A DNA stretch of 64,000 nt, taken from the NCBI GenBank assembly GCA_020722815.1, contig DYKB01000002.1:1-64000 (forward strand), given 5' to 3'. Under the pieces are notes generated by a model. The model was not told the origin of the DNA. It did no database searches and was given only the letters and a program-made list of their open reading frames with translations. This document shows positions 37,462 through 46,708 of the stretch, piece after piece; positions within the stretch are counted from its first letter, which is position 1, and every line of letters starts with the position of its first letter. A program made the translations under genes and the position numbers. The stretch comes from Caldithrix sp. (GTDB lineage: Bacteria; Zhuqueibacterota; Zhuqueibacteria; Thermofontimicrobiales; Sulfurfontimicrobiaceae).

Positions 37462-39249
37462 TTATTTTAGGATAATTGCTTGTTGGAGTTGGCCGGCGGT
37501 TTCTGAAAGTACTTCCAGGACGATTTTTGAGTCGCGTTCTTTCAAAATAAGCCATTCGAGTTTCTCTTCTGCACTGTCGAGGACCAAATTTTTCAATTTC
37601 GTCTGCTTTGTTCCTGATAAGAGTTGTCCGGAATTCAGGTTCAAACGAACGATGACGGGCTTGCCCAATTGTCGTTCCTGGGCAAAAATAGTTTTCACCG
37701 GCAAAAAACCGGTTTTGGTTATTTTCACGGTTAACAGATAGACCGCGTCGTTTTGTTTCTCACAGTTGATTTCTGATATTTTAATTTCCGGGATTAAATT
37801 CGCCAGATAAAGTGAAAAGTTTAAATGATTTGGTGCGGATCCGGCCAATAATTCAACAGGCGGATTTGATTTGAAAAATGGGTGAAAGCCGCCAATTTCA
37901 ACTTCACCTAAAGTCGGATGTTTAAATTTTTCCCACGGAAGAAAACCCTGTCCCTGTCGAGTGGTATCCATCCATTTTAGCCACGATAATTCCTCATTGG
38001 AAGAGGATTTCGGTGGCGGATTTTTTATTTCTTTTGGTTTCTGGGTAGATTCAATTCGGGTCGAATCACTTTTTCGTTCGGGATTTTTTATGGTTTCCGC
38101 TTGTGGCGGCCACCAAATTCGCGTGGTAAACGCAGGAACGCCGAAATGAAAATAAAGCCATTGACCAAAATTACCAGGTGTAGACTGAATGGGGAAATTG
38201 CCTGTTGTTTGGGTCATTTTTTTGTAAATTTTTGAAATTTTTTGAAAATAGAATAAATCCTGTGGCTCGATATTTAATTCTTCCAGTCTTCTTTCGCGAC
38301 GTGAGGTGGCTTCTTCTTTTTTATTTTCGGAAAGTTGTTTGGCTGGCCGCGATGGGGGATTGAGTAAATTATCATCAAAACCATAAATTTGAATCAAAGC
38401 AATTTCACGATGTGCTAAAATAAAATCAACCAGTGCGTGTGTTTCCGGTGCACTTAATGGATAGCTACCGGCATGCGTTTTGAAGCGGGGATACTTGTAT
38501 GGAAAATTCATGTTCAGGATTGTCCCACCGGGTGGATCTTCATTATATAATTCGTCACCATCATTATCAATTCCTTCCAATTCGACCCGGTAAATTCCTT
38601 TTTGACCTTTCAATGGATCAGCTTTCCTGAGTAAACGTGCATCTGAACTATCTGAAAACCATTTACCATCAGAATCCGAAAGCCGCATCTGGGTGATCAG
38701 CCCATCCCCGTTAAGGTCTTCCGGCCCGTCTTCATCAATAAGTCCATCATCATCTTCATCTTCCGGTGAAAGGTTGGTTTGCGTTTCGTATTGTGGTTTT
38801 TGAAAATAGTGCTGAGCTGCATCAAAATTAACCGAGGGGATTAAATAAAAAGCGTGTTTATCGACTATCCGGGTGATCGAATCGACTTTCCCATAATTTC
38901 GGGTGATGAAATCTGCTGTATACAGAATTTGTTCGGTACCGGCGAGATGGTTTCCTTCCAGATTTCCGATAATACAGATAGCTGATTGGGTTTGATTTTT
39001 CGTTTTTTCTGATGCACTAATGGTGAGTAGCCAGATATCCTTTCCACTTTTTGTCTTTCCAATCGATTTTAGATCCGTCAGTTGAGGAAATTTTTCATGG
39101 ATTGTTTTCAAATAATTGGTGATTGCAGCATAATCATGATAGTGATTTAATTTAAAATCAGCATCCAGTGCGAACACAAATTTTGAAATGAAAGTGAACA
39201 AAATAAATATGGCAAATACTGATAGCTTTATAAAAGTTCTAAATTTCAT
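37462..39249 (-). CDS. M14-like pseudopeptidase paralogue
   Basis: A 595-residue paralogue of the neighbouring M14 enzyme, with the same order of signal peptide, M14 core, Asp-rich loops (PEDEDDDGLIDEDGPEDL; GIDNDGDELYNEDPPGG) and C-terminal tail. All catalytic sites are altered: the zinc motif HGNE is EGNH (Glu98, His101), the third-ligand region QGYHN is QIYGF, and the catalytic region FTNEL is FTTRI. It carries a low-complexity Lys/Pro/Ser insert (about 385-415). It is predicted to bind rather than cleave, perhaps as a scaffold for the active enzyme. GAGGT precedes the ATG. Confidence 0.85.
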   Translation of the reverse strand: MKFRTFIKLSVFAIFILFTFISKFVFALDADFKLNHYHDYAAITNYLKTIHEKFPQLTDLKSIGKTKSGKDIWLLTISASEKTKNQTQSAICIIGNLEGNHLAGTEQILYTADFITRNYGKVDSITRIVDKHAFYLIPSVNFDAAQHYFQKPQYETQTNLSPEDEDDDGLIDEDGPEDLNGDGLITQMRLSDSDGKWFSDSSDARLLRKADPLKGQKGIYRVELEGIDNDGDELYNEDPPGGTILNMNFPYKYPRFKTHAGSYPLSAPETHALVDFILAHREIALIQIYGFDDNLLNPPSRPAKQLSENKKEEATSRRERRLEELNIEPQDLFYFQKISKIYKKMTQTTGNFPIQSTPGNFGQWLYFHFGVPAFTTRIWWPPQAETIKNPERKSDSTRIESTQKPKEIKNPPPKSSSNEELSWLKWMDTTRQGQGFLPWEKFKHPTLGEVEIGGFHPFFKSNPPVELLAGSAPNHLNFSLYLANLIPEIKISEINCEKQNDAVYLLTVKITKTGFLPVKTIFAQERQLGKPVIVRLNLNSGQLLSGTKQTKLKNLVLDSAEEKLEWLILKERDSKIVLEVLSETAGQLQQAIILK

Positions 39250-39412
39250 GTTACCTCACAGATTTTTGGGTAATGGTTGCGTTTTTTTATTTTAAATGAT
39301 TCAGGAATGCTGCTAAAATCAAATTCTAAATTGCGAAAACTGGTAATGCCAGATTTCTAAAAAATAATATAAATTCTTTAATAAATGCTTAACGGGCAAA
39401 TAAAGGAGCAGA

Positions 39413-40414
39413 CTAATTCGGTTCGACTTGCCAGATTCCTCCTTGTTGGGGCTCTGCAAAAATATTTTGCTCTTTAACATAGTGTGTCACCACTTGTGCG
39501 ACCCATCGCGGATGCTGCCAGTGAAGTTCACGAATAGAATCTTTCACAATCCACTGCGTAATTTCAGGAATTTTACTGAATTGTGATATGGTGGGTTTGA
39601 TATTTTTATAAAAAGTTGATTCTGAACCAATCAATCTTAATATGGGTGAATAAATACGTAATTTATCAAGTTTTGCGCCTTTGGGGTCCAATGAAATCTG
39701 AAGCAGTTTAATAAATGTGGACTTCTCATTGTAGTACAGGTCCAACGCCTGATCGACACTGAAATTACGCTTTTCCAATTCAGACATGCGATTCCATTTT
39801 GATTGAAGTTTACGCCTGGCGTGGGTATAACTCATCCAGCCGCTGGTCAGAATAATATGATAAAGGGACCCGATTAGCGGTGTTTGGAAAATTGTTAAAA
39901 GTGACTGATAAGGATTTTTTTGTTCATCCTGATTTGCAGAAAAACCTTCAATGATAACGCTTCGACCCGTACGTAATGGAAAATGTTTTGCCAATTCCAG
40001 AATAATATGACCGCTGTATCCGAATCCCAGGTATGAGGCAGTATCCAGATTTAATCGCTCCAGGAAATCAATCAAAAAATTAGCCAGCTTCGGTGGGCGA
40101 AAATCAAATTCACCCGCCTGATCACGACTTTCCACATTCATTAAATCGGGACAAATACAACGAAACTCGCGGGAAAGATTCGGGAGTATTGGATTCCAGG
40201 TGCGATAACCGCCCCAAACATCGGGGAGGCAGATTAAAGGCGAGCCTTCGCCAAATTCAACGTAATGTATTTTAAAATTTCGAATGACCGTGATGCGATC
40301 GCTGCCAAACCGGGCATTTTTTCGCCGGTTTGCCAGTCGAATCCACGAATTGGCAACTGAGATGAGAAAAATAGTGATAAAGAATAAAATTGTGAGAATT
40401 ACAAATTTCCACAT
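39413..40414 (-). CDS. Membrane-anchored alpha/beta-hydrolase-fold protein lacking the nucleophile
   Basis: A 333-residue protein with one N-terminal membrane helix (residues 3-22) then an alpha/beta-hydrolase fold: IHYVEFGEGSPLICLPDVWGGYRTWNPIL, ICPDLMN and the nucleophile-elbow segment YLGFGYSGHI. In active enzymes the elbow is GxSxG; here the central position is Gly132 (GFGYSG), with a Ser two residues later. The oxyanion HG motif is also replaced by LPDVWGG. A C-terminal His (LHWQHP) remains. It is probably not a classical hydrolase. It lies 34 bp after the selD stop on the same strand, so the two may be co-transcribed; no functional link is obvious. Confidence 0.78.
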   Translation of the reverse strand: MWKFVILTILFFITIFLISVANSWIRLANRRKNARFGSDRITVIRNFKIHYVEFGEGSPLICLPDVWGGYRTWNPILPNLSREFRCICPDLMNVESRDQAGEFDFRPPKLANFLIDFLERLNLDTASYLGFGYSGHIILELAKHFPLRTGRSVIIEGFSANQDEQKNPYQSLLTIFQTPLIGSLYHIILTSGWMSYTHARRKLQSKWNRMSELEKRNFSVDQALDLYYNEKSTFIKLLQISLDPKGAKLDKLRIYSPILRLIGSESTFYKNIKPTISQFSKIPEITQWIVKDSIRELHWQHPRWVAQVVTHYVKEQNIFAEPQQGGIWQVEPN

Positions 40415-40448
40415 TTAACGATTTTGCCTTAAAGTCTCAAATTTCAGG

Positions 40449-41495
40449 TTAAAACACAACGACCTGGGCGGGATGTTCATCAACGACTTCTCCGATACGG
40501 GCAACGGTGGCTACACCAGCCGCCCGTAGTGCATTTTCCAGCGCTGCCGCTTTGGGCGCCGGTACGATGATTAACAGGCCACCTGAAGTCTGGGCATCAA
40601 ACAGGAGCGTTGAGTGTTCCCATGAAAGTGAATCGGGAATATGAACTTTATTTTCGAGAAAAAATCGATTATTTGAAGTTCCACCTGGCACGAAACCATC
40701 TTTTACCAGTATCAGTGCTTCTTCAAAGATTGGAACAGCACTGGCCTGAATCTTTAAACCAACCTGACTGGCTTTTGCCAATTCATAACTGTGTCCCAAC
40801 AGGCCAAAACCGGTAATATCGGTACAGGCATGAACACCAATTTGCTGCATCACTTCGGCAGCCGTTTTATTGAGGGTCGTCATCACTTCAATTGCTTTTG
40901 ATTCAAGTGTTCCGAGCTTTTCTCCCACCTTCAGCGCCGTGGAAATGATTCCTGTTCCCAGAGGCTTGGTCAAAAATATCACATCACCCGGACGCGCCCC
41001 TGCATTTGTTACAATTTTGTCGGGATGGATGATTCCAGTGATGGACATTCCATATTTCAGTTCATCATCCGTGATGGTATGCCCACCAACTATCAGTGTT
41101 TTGGCTTCAGTCGCTTTATCGAATCCACCACGTAAAATTTCAACAAGAACAGCGTTTGAAAATAGTTTTTGTGGAAATCCAACAATATTCATCGCCGTAA
41201 GCGGCGTTCCCCCCATGGCATAAACATCACTGAGCGAGTTGGCCGCCGCGATCAGGCCATAAGTATAAGGATCATCCACAATCGGCGTAAAAAAATCGAC
41301 TGTTTGGATCAGCGCAATTTCATCAGTTAGTTTGTATACGCCGGCATCATCAGCCGTGTTCAATCCGACCAGAAGTCTTTCATCATTAATTATTGGTAAT
41401 TGTTTTAAGATATCGTCTAACTCCGTTAGACTTAATTTCGATGCTCAACCGGCACACTTAATCGTCTCGGTCAGTCTTTTTAACGTCCTATTCAA
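40449..41495 (-). CDS. selD: Selenide, water dikinase containing selenocysteine (UGA-recoded)
   Basis: SelD makes selenophosphate from selenide and ATP. A naive ORF begins only at 41363. Reading upstream in frame through the TGA at 41445-41447 gives 44 more codons back to TTG 41495, which has GGAGG just upstream. The N-terminus then reads KCAGUASKLSLTELDD, with U at residue 17 and Lys at 20, exactly where family members have the catalytic Cys/Sec-x-x-Lys. The rest is canonical (DDAGVY, TVDFFTPIVDDPYTYG, GGHTITDDELKYGMS, KPLGTGI, DITGFGLLGH). Full length is 348 residues, as expected. The gene implies that selA, selB and selC exist elsewhere in this genome. Confidence 0.93.
41415..41447 (-). 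promoter_or_regulatory. Bacterial SECIS element of selD with recoded UGA
   Basis: The UGA occupies 41447-41445. After 13 bases on the minus strand comes a perfect 7-bp stem GTCTAAC/GTTAGAC (41431-41425 and 41421-41415) with the three-base loop GGA. The loop starts 20 bases after the UGA and has G in its first two positions, matching the known placement and loop rule for bacterial SECIS elements that recruit SelB-tRNA-Sec. Confidence 0.88.
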
Positions 41496-41676
41496 TATTC
41501 CTCCCAGGATAGCGTATTCTTGAAATTTCGTTATACTTTTGCCACAACAAACACTGCATCGCAGTTCACTCAAACAGGATTTTGCCGAATGTGTTGATGA
41601 CGTTTTTATAAATTCACATCAGCCAATTTATGACAATAATCTAATTAATTTTTTCACGAAAGTCAATCTTAAATCC

Positions 41677-41714
41677 AAAAAAAAGCTTCGAATAAGAATT
41701 TCGAAGCTTTTTTT
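41677..41714. terminator. Bidirectional rho-independent terminator
   Basis: A 15-bp perfect stem, AAAAAAAGCTTCGAA (41678-41692) with TTCGAAGCTTTTTTT (41700-41714) and a 7-base loop. The A/T arms supply a T-run in both directions. It ends the small minus-strand gene at 41736 and insulates selD. Confidence 0.9.
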
Positions 41715-41735
41715 CATAATGAATGGATTAAGCGA

Positions 41736-41888
41736 TCACGGTGACCAGATTCTCGGTATGATATCGCGGCTGGATTGTTCAGTTTTGGGTATAGATGGCA
41801 GCATATACCCTTTGCTCCATTTACGCCCCAAAAGAATCCGGGTAATCCACCGATAAATTTTAAATCGACCAAGCTTTGAAGTTTTCAT
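41736..41888 (-). CDS. Possible 50-residue basic protein
   Basis: A short frame (ATG 41888 to TGA 41736) encoding a Lys/Arg/Trp-rich peptide beginning MKTSKLGRFKIYRW. GAGAGGT lies upstream, and a strong terminator follows 22 bases after the stop, which suggests a transcribed unit. I recognise no family. It could be a small real gene or the end of an untranslated RNA. Confidence 0.4.
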   Translation of the reverse strand: MKTSKLGRFKIYRWITRILLGRKWSKGYMLPSIPKTEQSSRDIIPRIWSP

Positions 41889-41899
41889 GGCTACCTCTC

Positions 41900-42349
41900 A
41901 TGATCAGGGTGGAATGGAAATTAGATTTGTTAAGGTGAAGCGGAAATTAAAATTAAACTCGGTTTCAGGCTTAGGCTTTTATCACACAATTTAATACCAG
42001 GCATTCATTCGTAATTTTGTAAAACCTCAATGCGGCATTTCCACCTCTGCTGACTCGTTCGCAAATTAAATACCATTTAGTTTTTAAAAACGGAATTTCT
42101 TTAAAAAATTTATTATTAAAAAAATCATTATAAATATATAAATTTAATAGAGTTGACCATATACTTTCCATTGATTTAACTTATTGGAGAATGAGGAACT
42201 TAAATTTTTTTAACAGATTTTTACGAATCATGAACAATTCAGGATGTTTTCGATTGAGACATTGTATCATGATCAGGCAATCAAATTGAATTATAAATCA
42301 TCCTGAATAGCTTAAAATGCGGTTTATCGGGATAGGGCAGGGAAGATGT
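41900..42349. other. Intergenic region downstream of the pseudokinase gene
   Basis: About 450 AT-rich bases. A 66-codon minus frame near 41971-42171 has no RBS or family look and is not called. The only clear structure is the inverted repeat at 42237-42308. Confidence 0.5.
42237..42308. repeat. Short element with perfect 10-bp inverted ends
   Basis: ATTCAGGATG (42237-42246) and CATCCTGAAT (42299-42308) enclose 52 bases. It lies just past the stop of the pseudokinase gene. It could be a small palindromic element. Confidence 0.5.
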
Positions 42350-44680
42350 CTATTTAATCATTTCGTACAAGTCCTGGATGATGTATTGGACATTGGGATA
42401 ACGTGCATTGGGATTTCGCGCCAGGGTATTGATAATTATTTTATCAAAAAGCTTGTTCAGTCCAGGATTTATTTCTGATGGTAATTGGGGTATATCTTTT
42501 TTCAGATGATCACGAATCGTGATGAGCTCATCACTATCCAGTGGCCGTCGCTTGAGCAAAAATTCATATAAAAGAACACCAATCGAATAGACATCCGTCC
42601 GAAAGTCAGTATAATTTTGAGCAATCTGTTCCGGTGGTTGGTAATTCAGCGTATCAATCCAGTTGGCTTTGTTGATTTCGGCTTTGATAAAATTCGTTCC
42701 ATTTCCGAAGTCAGTGACTTTTACTTCATCCTGTGAGGAAACAATGATATTAGCTGGTTTTAAATTTTTATGGAGGATATTTTGTTGATGGGCAAATTTT
42801 ATTGCCATACAAATTTGAATAAAAATTTTCACCAATCGCCGCACATCATTCAGATCGAAATTTTTCGAAATTTCATGAAGATTTTGCCCTTCAAAATATT
42901 CTCGCGCCAGATAGTAGAATCCCGCTTCTTCGCCAACATCGTAGACTAAAATAATATTCCGATGATCCAGTTTGCCAGCTTCACGGGCTTCGCGCATGAA
43001 ATATTCGGTCAGGGAAATCGTTTGTTTTTGATTTCGGATGGGCAGTGAACGGACTGTTTTTATCAAAACCATCCGTTCCAATAAATTATCCCGTCCCTTG
43101 TAAATTGAATAAGATTCTGACGGGTCCAGTTCCTCCAGAATTTCAAATCGACCCAATTTTTTAAGCATACCGGTTCGCAAGCGGGCCATTGGATCAACCC
43201 AATCAATATGATAAATTGTTTCGGGCTGAAGATTGTATTTAAGGGCAAATTTACCTAAATTATCAACCCGAAAAGTGACATTATGAGCAGCCTGCTGATA
43301 AAAATGCTCGGAAATTAGTAAACGATTATTTTCATTTAATTTACCATTTGTATTTATTTCATTAAGCTGGAGCAGCGAGTTGAAATTTTTAAAAAAATTC
43401 AGTGCCTGAAGCTCCGGGTTGGGAAGAAGATTCAAACTGACAGATATTTCACACCGTTCCGTCACCGGAATTTTTTGCTGCTCTTTTTCAAAGATTCGCA
43501 TAACTTCTATGATATCGTTGACCAGTTCTGGATACCAGGAAGTCAATCCAAGACAGCTTTCAACGGTAAATCGGAAAAGATATTTATTTTTTCGCCCCAG
43601 ATGTTCAGTGATTGTTGAAACTTGCTGTGAAAAAACTTTCTTTTCCGGCTGGTTTAAGGATTGATTTGCTGGTATTTTGAGATTATTAAACTTAATGGCA
43701 ATACCGACGATATTTTGATTTTTATTCAATATTTGTTGAAGCAATCGTCTATTCGGCGGGGTTGTTTCGCCGGGACTTTTATTCATTCTTTCCCAGATAA
43801 CTTCAAAAAAATCAATATTTAAATATTCAAAATTTTGACCAGTAAAACCCTGTTTTATAATTGTTGATGGGTGAACATTTTTAAAGAAAAACTGGAATTC
43901 TGAATCTTCAACTTTTTGAGATTGTTTTTGTTGTTCGAAGCTCTGAAAAATAAGTAAAGAAAGTGTATTAATGAATTGAACATCGGCAATTTGTTGTAAG
44001 ACTAAATCCATTTTAAGTAGTTTATAACCGAGTTCGCATTCCTCCACCGTCAGGATGAGTGGCTGCCCTTGCTGAGCAAAATATGCCTGCTTTTCATTTA
44101 AAACCCGACCCATACTGATTAAAAAGTCCTGTACCGGTGATAAACGATATTTTGATTTCAGTATTTCGAGGGGATGATCATATTGGTTAATTTTAAGGCT
44201 TAATTCAACAAAATATTTTAATGCTTCTGATTGATATTCCGGAAAATCGAGCCCTTTTTCAGCAATGGTAAGTGCCGATGTCACATCTTTTTCTTCCAGA
44301 TATTTTTTGATGAGTGCTGGTAGTATTTTCCCGATATGTCTAGATTTCAGATTTATCGCCTGGGTAAATATTGAAATCACTTCTTTGTCGACACGTTTCT
44401 GGGCTAAATAAAATTCAGCGAGAACATCACAGACCTCTCTGTCTTGCGGATCAAATTGTAATGTTTTTCGATAAATATTTATTGCTTTCGTATCCAGCCG
44501 CTTAAGACGGATATAGGCTTTACTCAGCGAACTGTAGACGATTGGCTCTTCAATTCCCAGTGACAAGATTCGCTCATAATGCTCAATGGCAGTAGTGAAG
44601 TTTTGTTGCTCCATTTGAGCATCGCCCAGCGAGGTTAATAATTTAATTAAGCGAGTTTTACTGTCCTCTAATTGATTCAT
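42350..44680 (-). CDS. TPR / cyclase-like / pseudokinase signalling protein
   Basis: A 776-residue soluble protein. Residues about 10-190 are TPR-like and resemble the cytoplasmic TPR ends of the neighbouring paralogues. The middle (about 340-490) looks like a degenerate class III nucleotidyl-cyclase domain (late block NNRLLISEHFYQQ then NLGKFALKYNLQPETIYHI), with no metal Asp pair that I could identify. Residues about 505-776 are a Ser/Thr kinase fold: the VAIK Lys is kept (VLIKTV) and DFG is present, but the Gly-rich loop is lost (LDPSESYSIYKG) and HRD is HKN (Asn639, codon AAT for GAT). It is predicted to be a pseudokinase sensing or scaffolding signals from the upstream TPR/kinase genes. 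It is the last gene of the cluster. Confidence 0.8.
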   Translation of the reverse strand: MNQLEDSKTRLIKLLTSLGDAQMEQQNFTTAIEHYERILSLGIEEPIVYSSLSKAYIRLKRLDTKAINIYRKTLQFDPQDREVCDVLAEFYLAQKRVDKEVISIFTQAINLKSRHIGKILPALIKKYLEEKDVTSALTIAEKGLDFPEYQSEALKYFVELSLKINQYDHPLEILKSKYRLSPVQDFLISMGRVLNEKQAYFAQQGQPLILTVEECELGYKLLKMDLVLQQIADVQFINTLSLLIFQSFEQQKQSQKVEDSEFQFFFKNVHPSTIIKQGFTGQNFEYLNIDFFEVIWERMNKSPGETTPPNRRLLQQILNKNQNIVGIAIKFNNLKIPANQSLNQPEKKVFSQQVSTITEHLGRKNKYLFRFTVESCLGLTSWYPELVNDIIEVMRIFEKEQQKIPVTERCEISVSLNLLPNPELQALNFFKNFNSLLQLNEINTNGKLNENNRLLISEHFYQQAAHNVTFRVDNLGKFALKYNLQPETIYHIDWVDPMARLRTGMLKKLGRFEILEELDPSESYSIYKGRDNLLERMVLIKTVRSLPIRNQKQTISLTEYFMREAREAGKLDHRNIILVYDVGEEAGFYYLAREYFEGQNLHEISKNFDLNDVRRLVKIFIQICMAIKFAHQQNILHKNLKPANIIVSSQDEVKVTDFGNGTNFIKAEINKANWIDTLNYQPPEQIAQNYTDFRTDVYSIGVLLYEFLLKRRPLDSDELITIRDHLKKDIPQLPSEINPGLNKLFDKIIINTLARNPNARYPNVQYIIQDLYEMIK

Positions 44681-44733
44681 ATTGAAATAATGACTCTAAT
44701 GTATTGTACTCTTTTTGTCATGACTAATAATAG

Positions 44734-46701
44734 TTAGGCACCAGCGGGTGCAATTTTTTTGGAAATAACATCAAGTTCTGAGAAAAGCGATTTTTGAATT
44801 TTGGTTTCAACCTTTTGAATTTCATTTTCCCATCCTTCCAGATGGTATTGCACGACCGTGAGGCTCACGATATCATGTTTATTCCGGTCTTTGATTAAAT
44901 TTAAACGCAGTGCCCGTTCATAGACCTTAATTGCCAGCGCATCTTTTCGGTTTTCGATCAAATAAATATGCAGCAGCGAAAGGCAGAGTTGATCGCTCAT
45001 GACGCCTGTATCCAGCAATCGCTCATAGATTTTTTGGCCCTGATTATGTTTCCCTAAAAGTAAAAAAATACGACCGCGGAAGCCAGGACTGATAAAATAA
45101 AGTACCACCGGAGAAAAGATGAGAATCGCAACCAGCGTGATAAGAAAAATCTCGGCAACTGAACGACTGCTTTCTGTTTGAATCTGGTTTTGCGCGAGTT
45201 GTTGCGATTTATCGTGTTGTTCTTCGGCAAATTGGAGTTTCAGGTTGACATCTTTGAAGTTTGGATTTTGCGACTGCACTTTTTGAAAAATAAGAATGGC
45301 TTCCACCCATTTTGCATTGCGCAGGAGGTTTTCACCATCTTTATAAAGCTTGTTAAGATCAAAATCCTTATTCATTGCCGCGATTTTTTCCTGAACCAGT
45401 GCCTTCAATTGCTGGACATCCTGATAATTTTCATCCATTTCAATGAGTTTGGAAAGAACGGAATTGGCCAAAATCCAGTCCTCATTTTGAATAGATTGTT
45501 TAACATGTTCGTAGTAACTTTCTTTAATAGAAATTGTGCCAATCTGGTTCAGTCCGGTCTGAGCTTTTCCCAGATTAATTTTCGCCAGACGATGTTGCGG
45601 ATCTAGTGTCAAAACTTTTTCAAACGAAACAATGGCTTGTACCCACTTCTGTTTCCGAAGCTGACTCAGACCTTCACGATAGTATTTATCAATTATTCGC
45701 TGTTGCATGGTATTTTCCAGCGAATTTTGTGCAATTTTTAACTGTTCTGCTGCCTGAAGATGGTTTGGGTTAATGCTTAAGACGGTTTCAAAGGATTTAA
45801 TTGCCGCGTCCCAATTTTTATTTTGCATATATTCGAGACCTTTTGCGTAGGTCGTCTGTTCCAGGCTACTGGTGCGAGTCGTTGCTTTTTGTGAGACGAT
45901 TATTTCTTCGGCCAGATTTTCTGGCTTGATTTGATTTTGCGCAGAAGCGGCCCAGGTCTTTTCCTGTTTCTGAATTATGGTCAATTCACGCCGGGCAATT
46001 TTTAGTTTTTCGCTCACATCGCGATAAGTGGAATCAGTCTGCAGGATACTTTCAAAAATCAGAATGGCATTCTTATATTGCCTTGATACAAAAAAATTAT
46101 TTGCTTTTTCATACTCTTCATTGATTTCCTGCAATTTTTTAGCCCGGTTGACAGATTGTTGATATTTTTGAATATTTTTGGGATCAATTCGTGCTGATTC
46201 ATTATAACGTGCAATCGCTCCTTCATAATCTCTGAGCGCAATTAGAACCGTGGCGAGTTCATCCAGCACTAAAATTTTTTGCTCTTTATTATCAATTAAA
46301 TTTAATGCGCCAATCAATGACTCCCTAGCTTCCCGATATTTGCGTGTTCGGGATTGAATCTGGCCGATTTCAAAAACAATTTTAAATCGTAAGTTCGGGT
46401 CCATATCTGAAGGACGAGAGAACAAGGCACGTCCTAAATAGTGGGTTGCCTGCTCCAGATCGCCTTTTTTCCGATAAATTGTTCCCAGTCGATAATAGGA
46501 TTCGGTATATGACGGATCCAATGCAATGGCTTTTTGATAAAAAGTAATTTTTTCATCCAATTGACTGGCACGTTCACCTTCGTCGAACCAGCGTTTGGCG
46601 GCTTTATTTTGCGAAAATGTCGGAAACCACATTCCCGATATAATTAATATGAATAGAAGCTGTCGGATAATTTGCCGTGTTAAATAACTCGTGAACTTCA
46701 T
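44734..46701 (-). CDS. Membrane TPR protein, paralogue 4
   Basis: A 655-residue protein. The signal peptide (to about WFPTFSQ) is followed by a periplasmic TPR array of about ten units (residues 35-520) built from a recurring block like W-AI-FEKVL-P-YKDV. A transmembrane helix lies near 530-550 (FLITLVAILIFSPVVLYF), then a cytoplasmic TPR segment (IYERLLDTG, YERALRLNLI). It is one of four tandem paralogues with the same topology. It starts 7 bp after the stop of paralogue 3, so the two are co-transcribed. It may pass periplasmic assembly or load signals to the pseudokinase encoded next. Confidence 0.82.
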   Translation of the reverse strand: MKFTSYLTRQIIRQLLFILIISGMWFPTFSQNKAAKRWFDEGERASQLDEKITFYQKAIALDPSYTESYYRLGTIYRKKGDLEQATHYLGRALFSRPSDMDPNLRFKIVFEIGQIQSRTRKYREARESLIGALNLIDNKEQKILVLDELATVLIALRDYEGAIARYNESARIDPKNIQKYQQSVNRAKKLQEINEEYEKANNFFVSRQYKNAILIFESILQTDSTYRDVSEKLKIARRELTIIQKQEKTWAASAQNQIKPENLAEEIIVSQKATTRTSSLEQTTYAKGLEYMQNKNWDAAIKSFETVLSINPNHLQAAEQLKIAQNSLENTMQQRIIDKYYREGLSQLRKQKWVQAIVSFEKVLTLDPQHRLAKINLGKAQTGLNQIGTISIKESYYEHVKQSIQNEDWILANSVLSKLIEMDENYQDVQQLKALVQEKIAAMNKDFDLNKLYKDGENLLRNAKWVEAILIFQKVQSQNPNFKDVNLKLQFAEEQHDKSQQLAQNQIQTESSRSVAEIFLITLVAILIFSPVVLYFISPGFRGRIFLLLGKHNQGQKIYERLLDTGVMSDQLCLSLLHIYLIENRKDALAIKVYERALRLNLIKDRNKHDIVSLTVVQYHLEGWENEIQKVETKIQKSLFSELDVISKKIAPAGA

Positions 46702-46708
46702 ATTATTC

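Noticed and set aside
41363..41495. selD as a frameshifted or 5'-truncated pseudogene
   Set aside because: The upstream codons restore the exact catalytic motif with a single in-frame UGA at the Sec position, plus SECIS and RBS.
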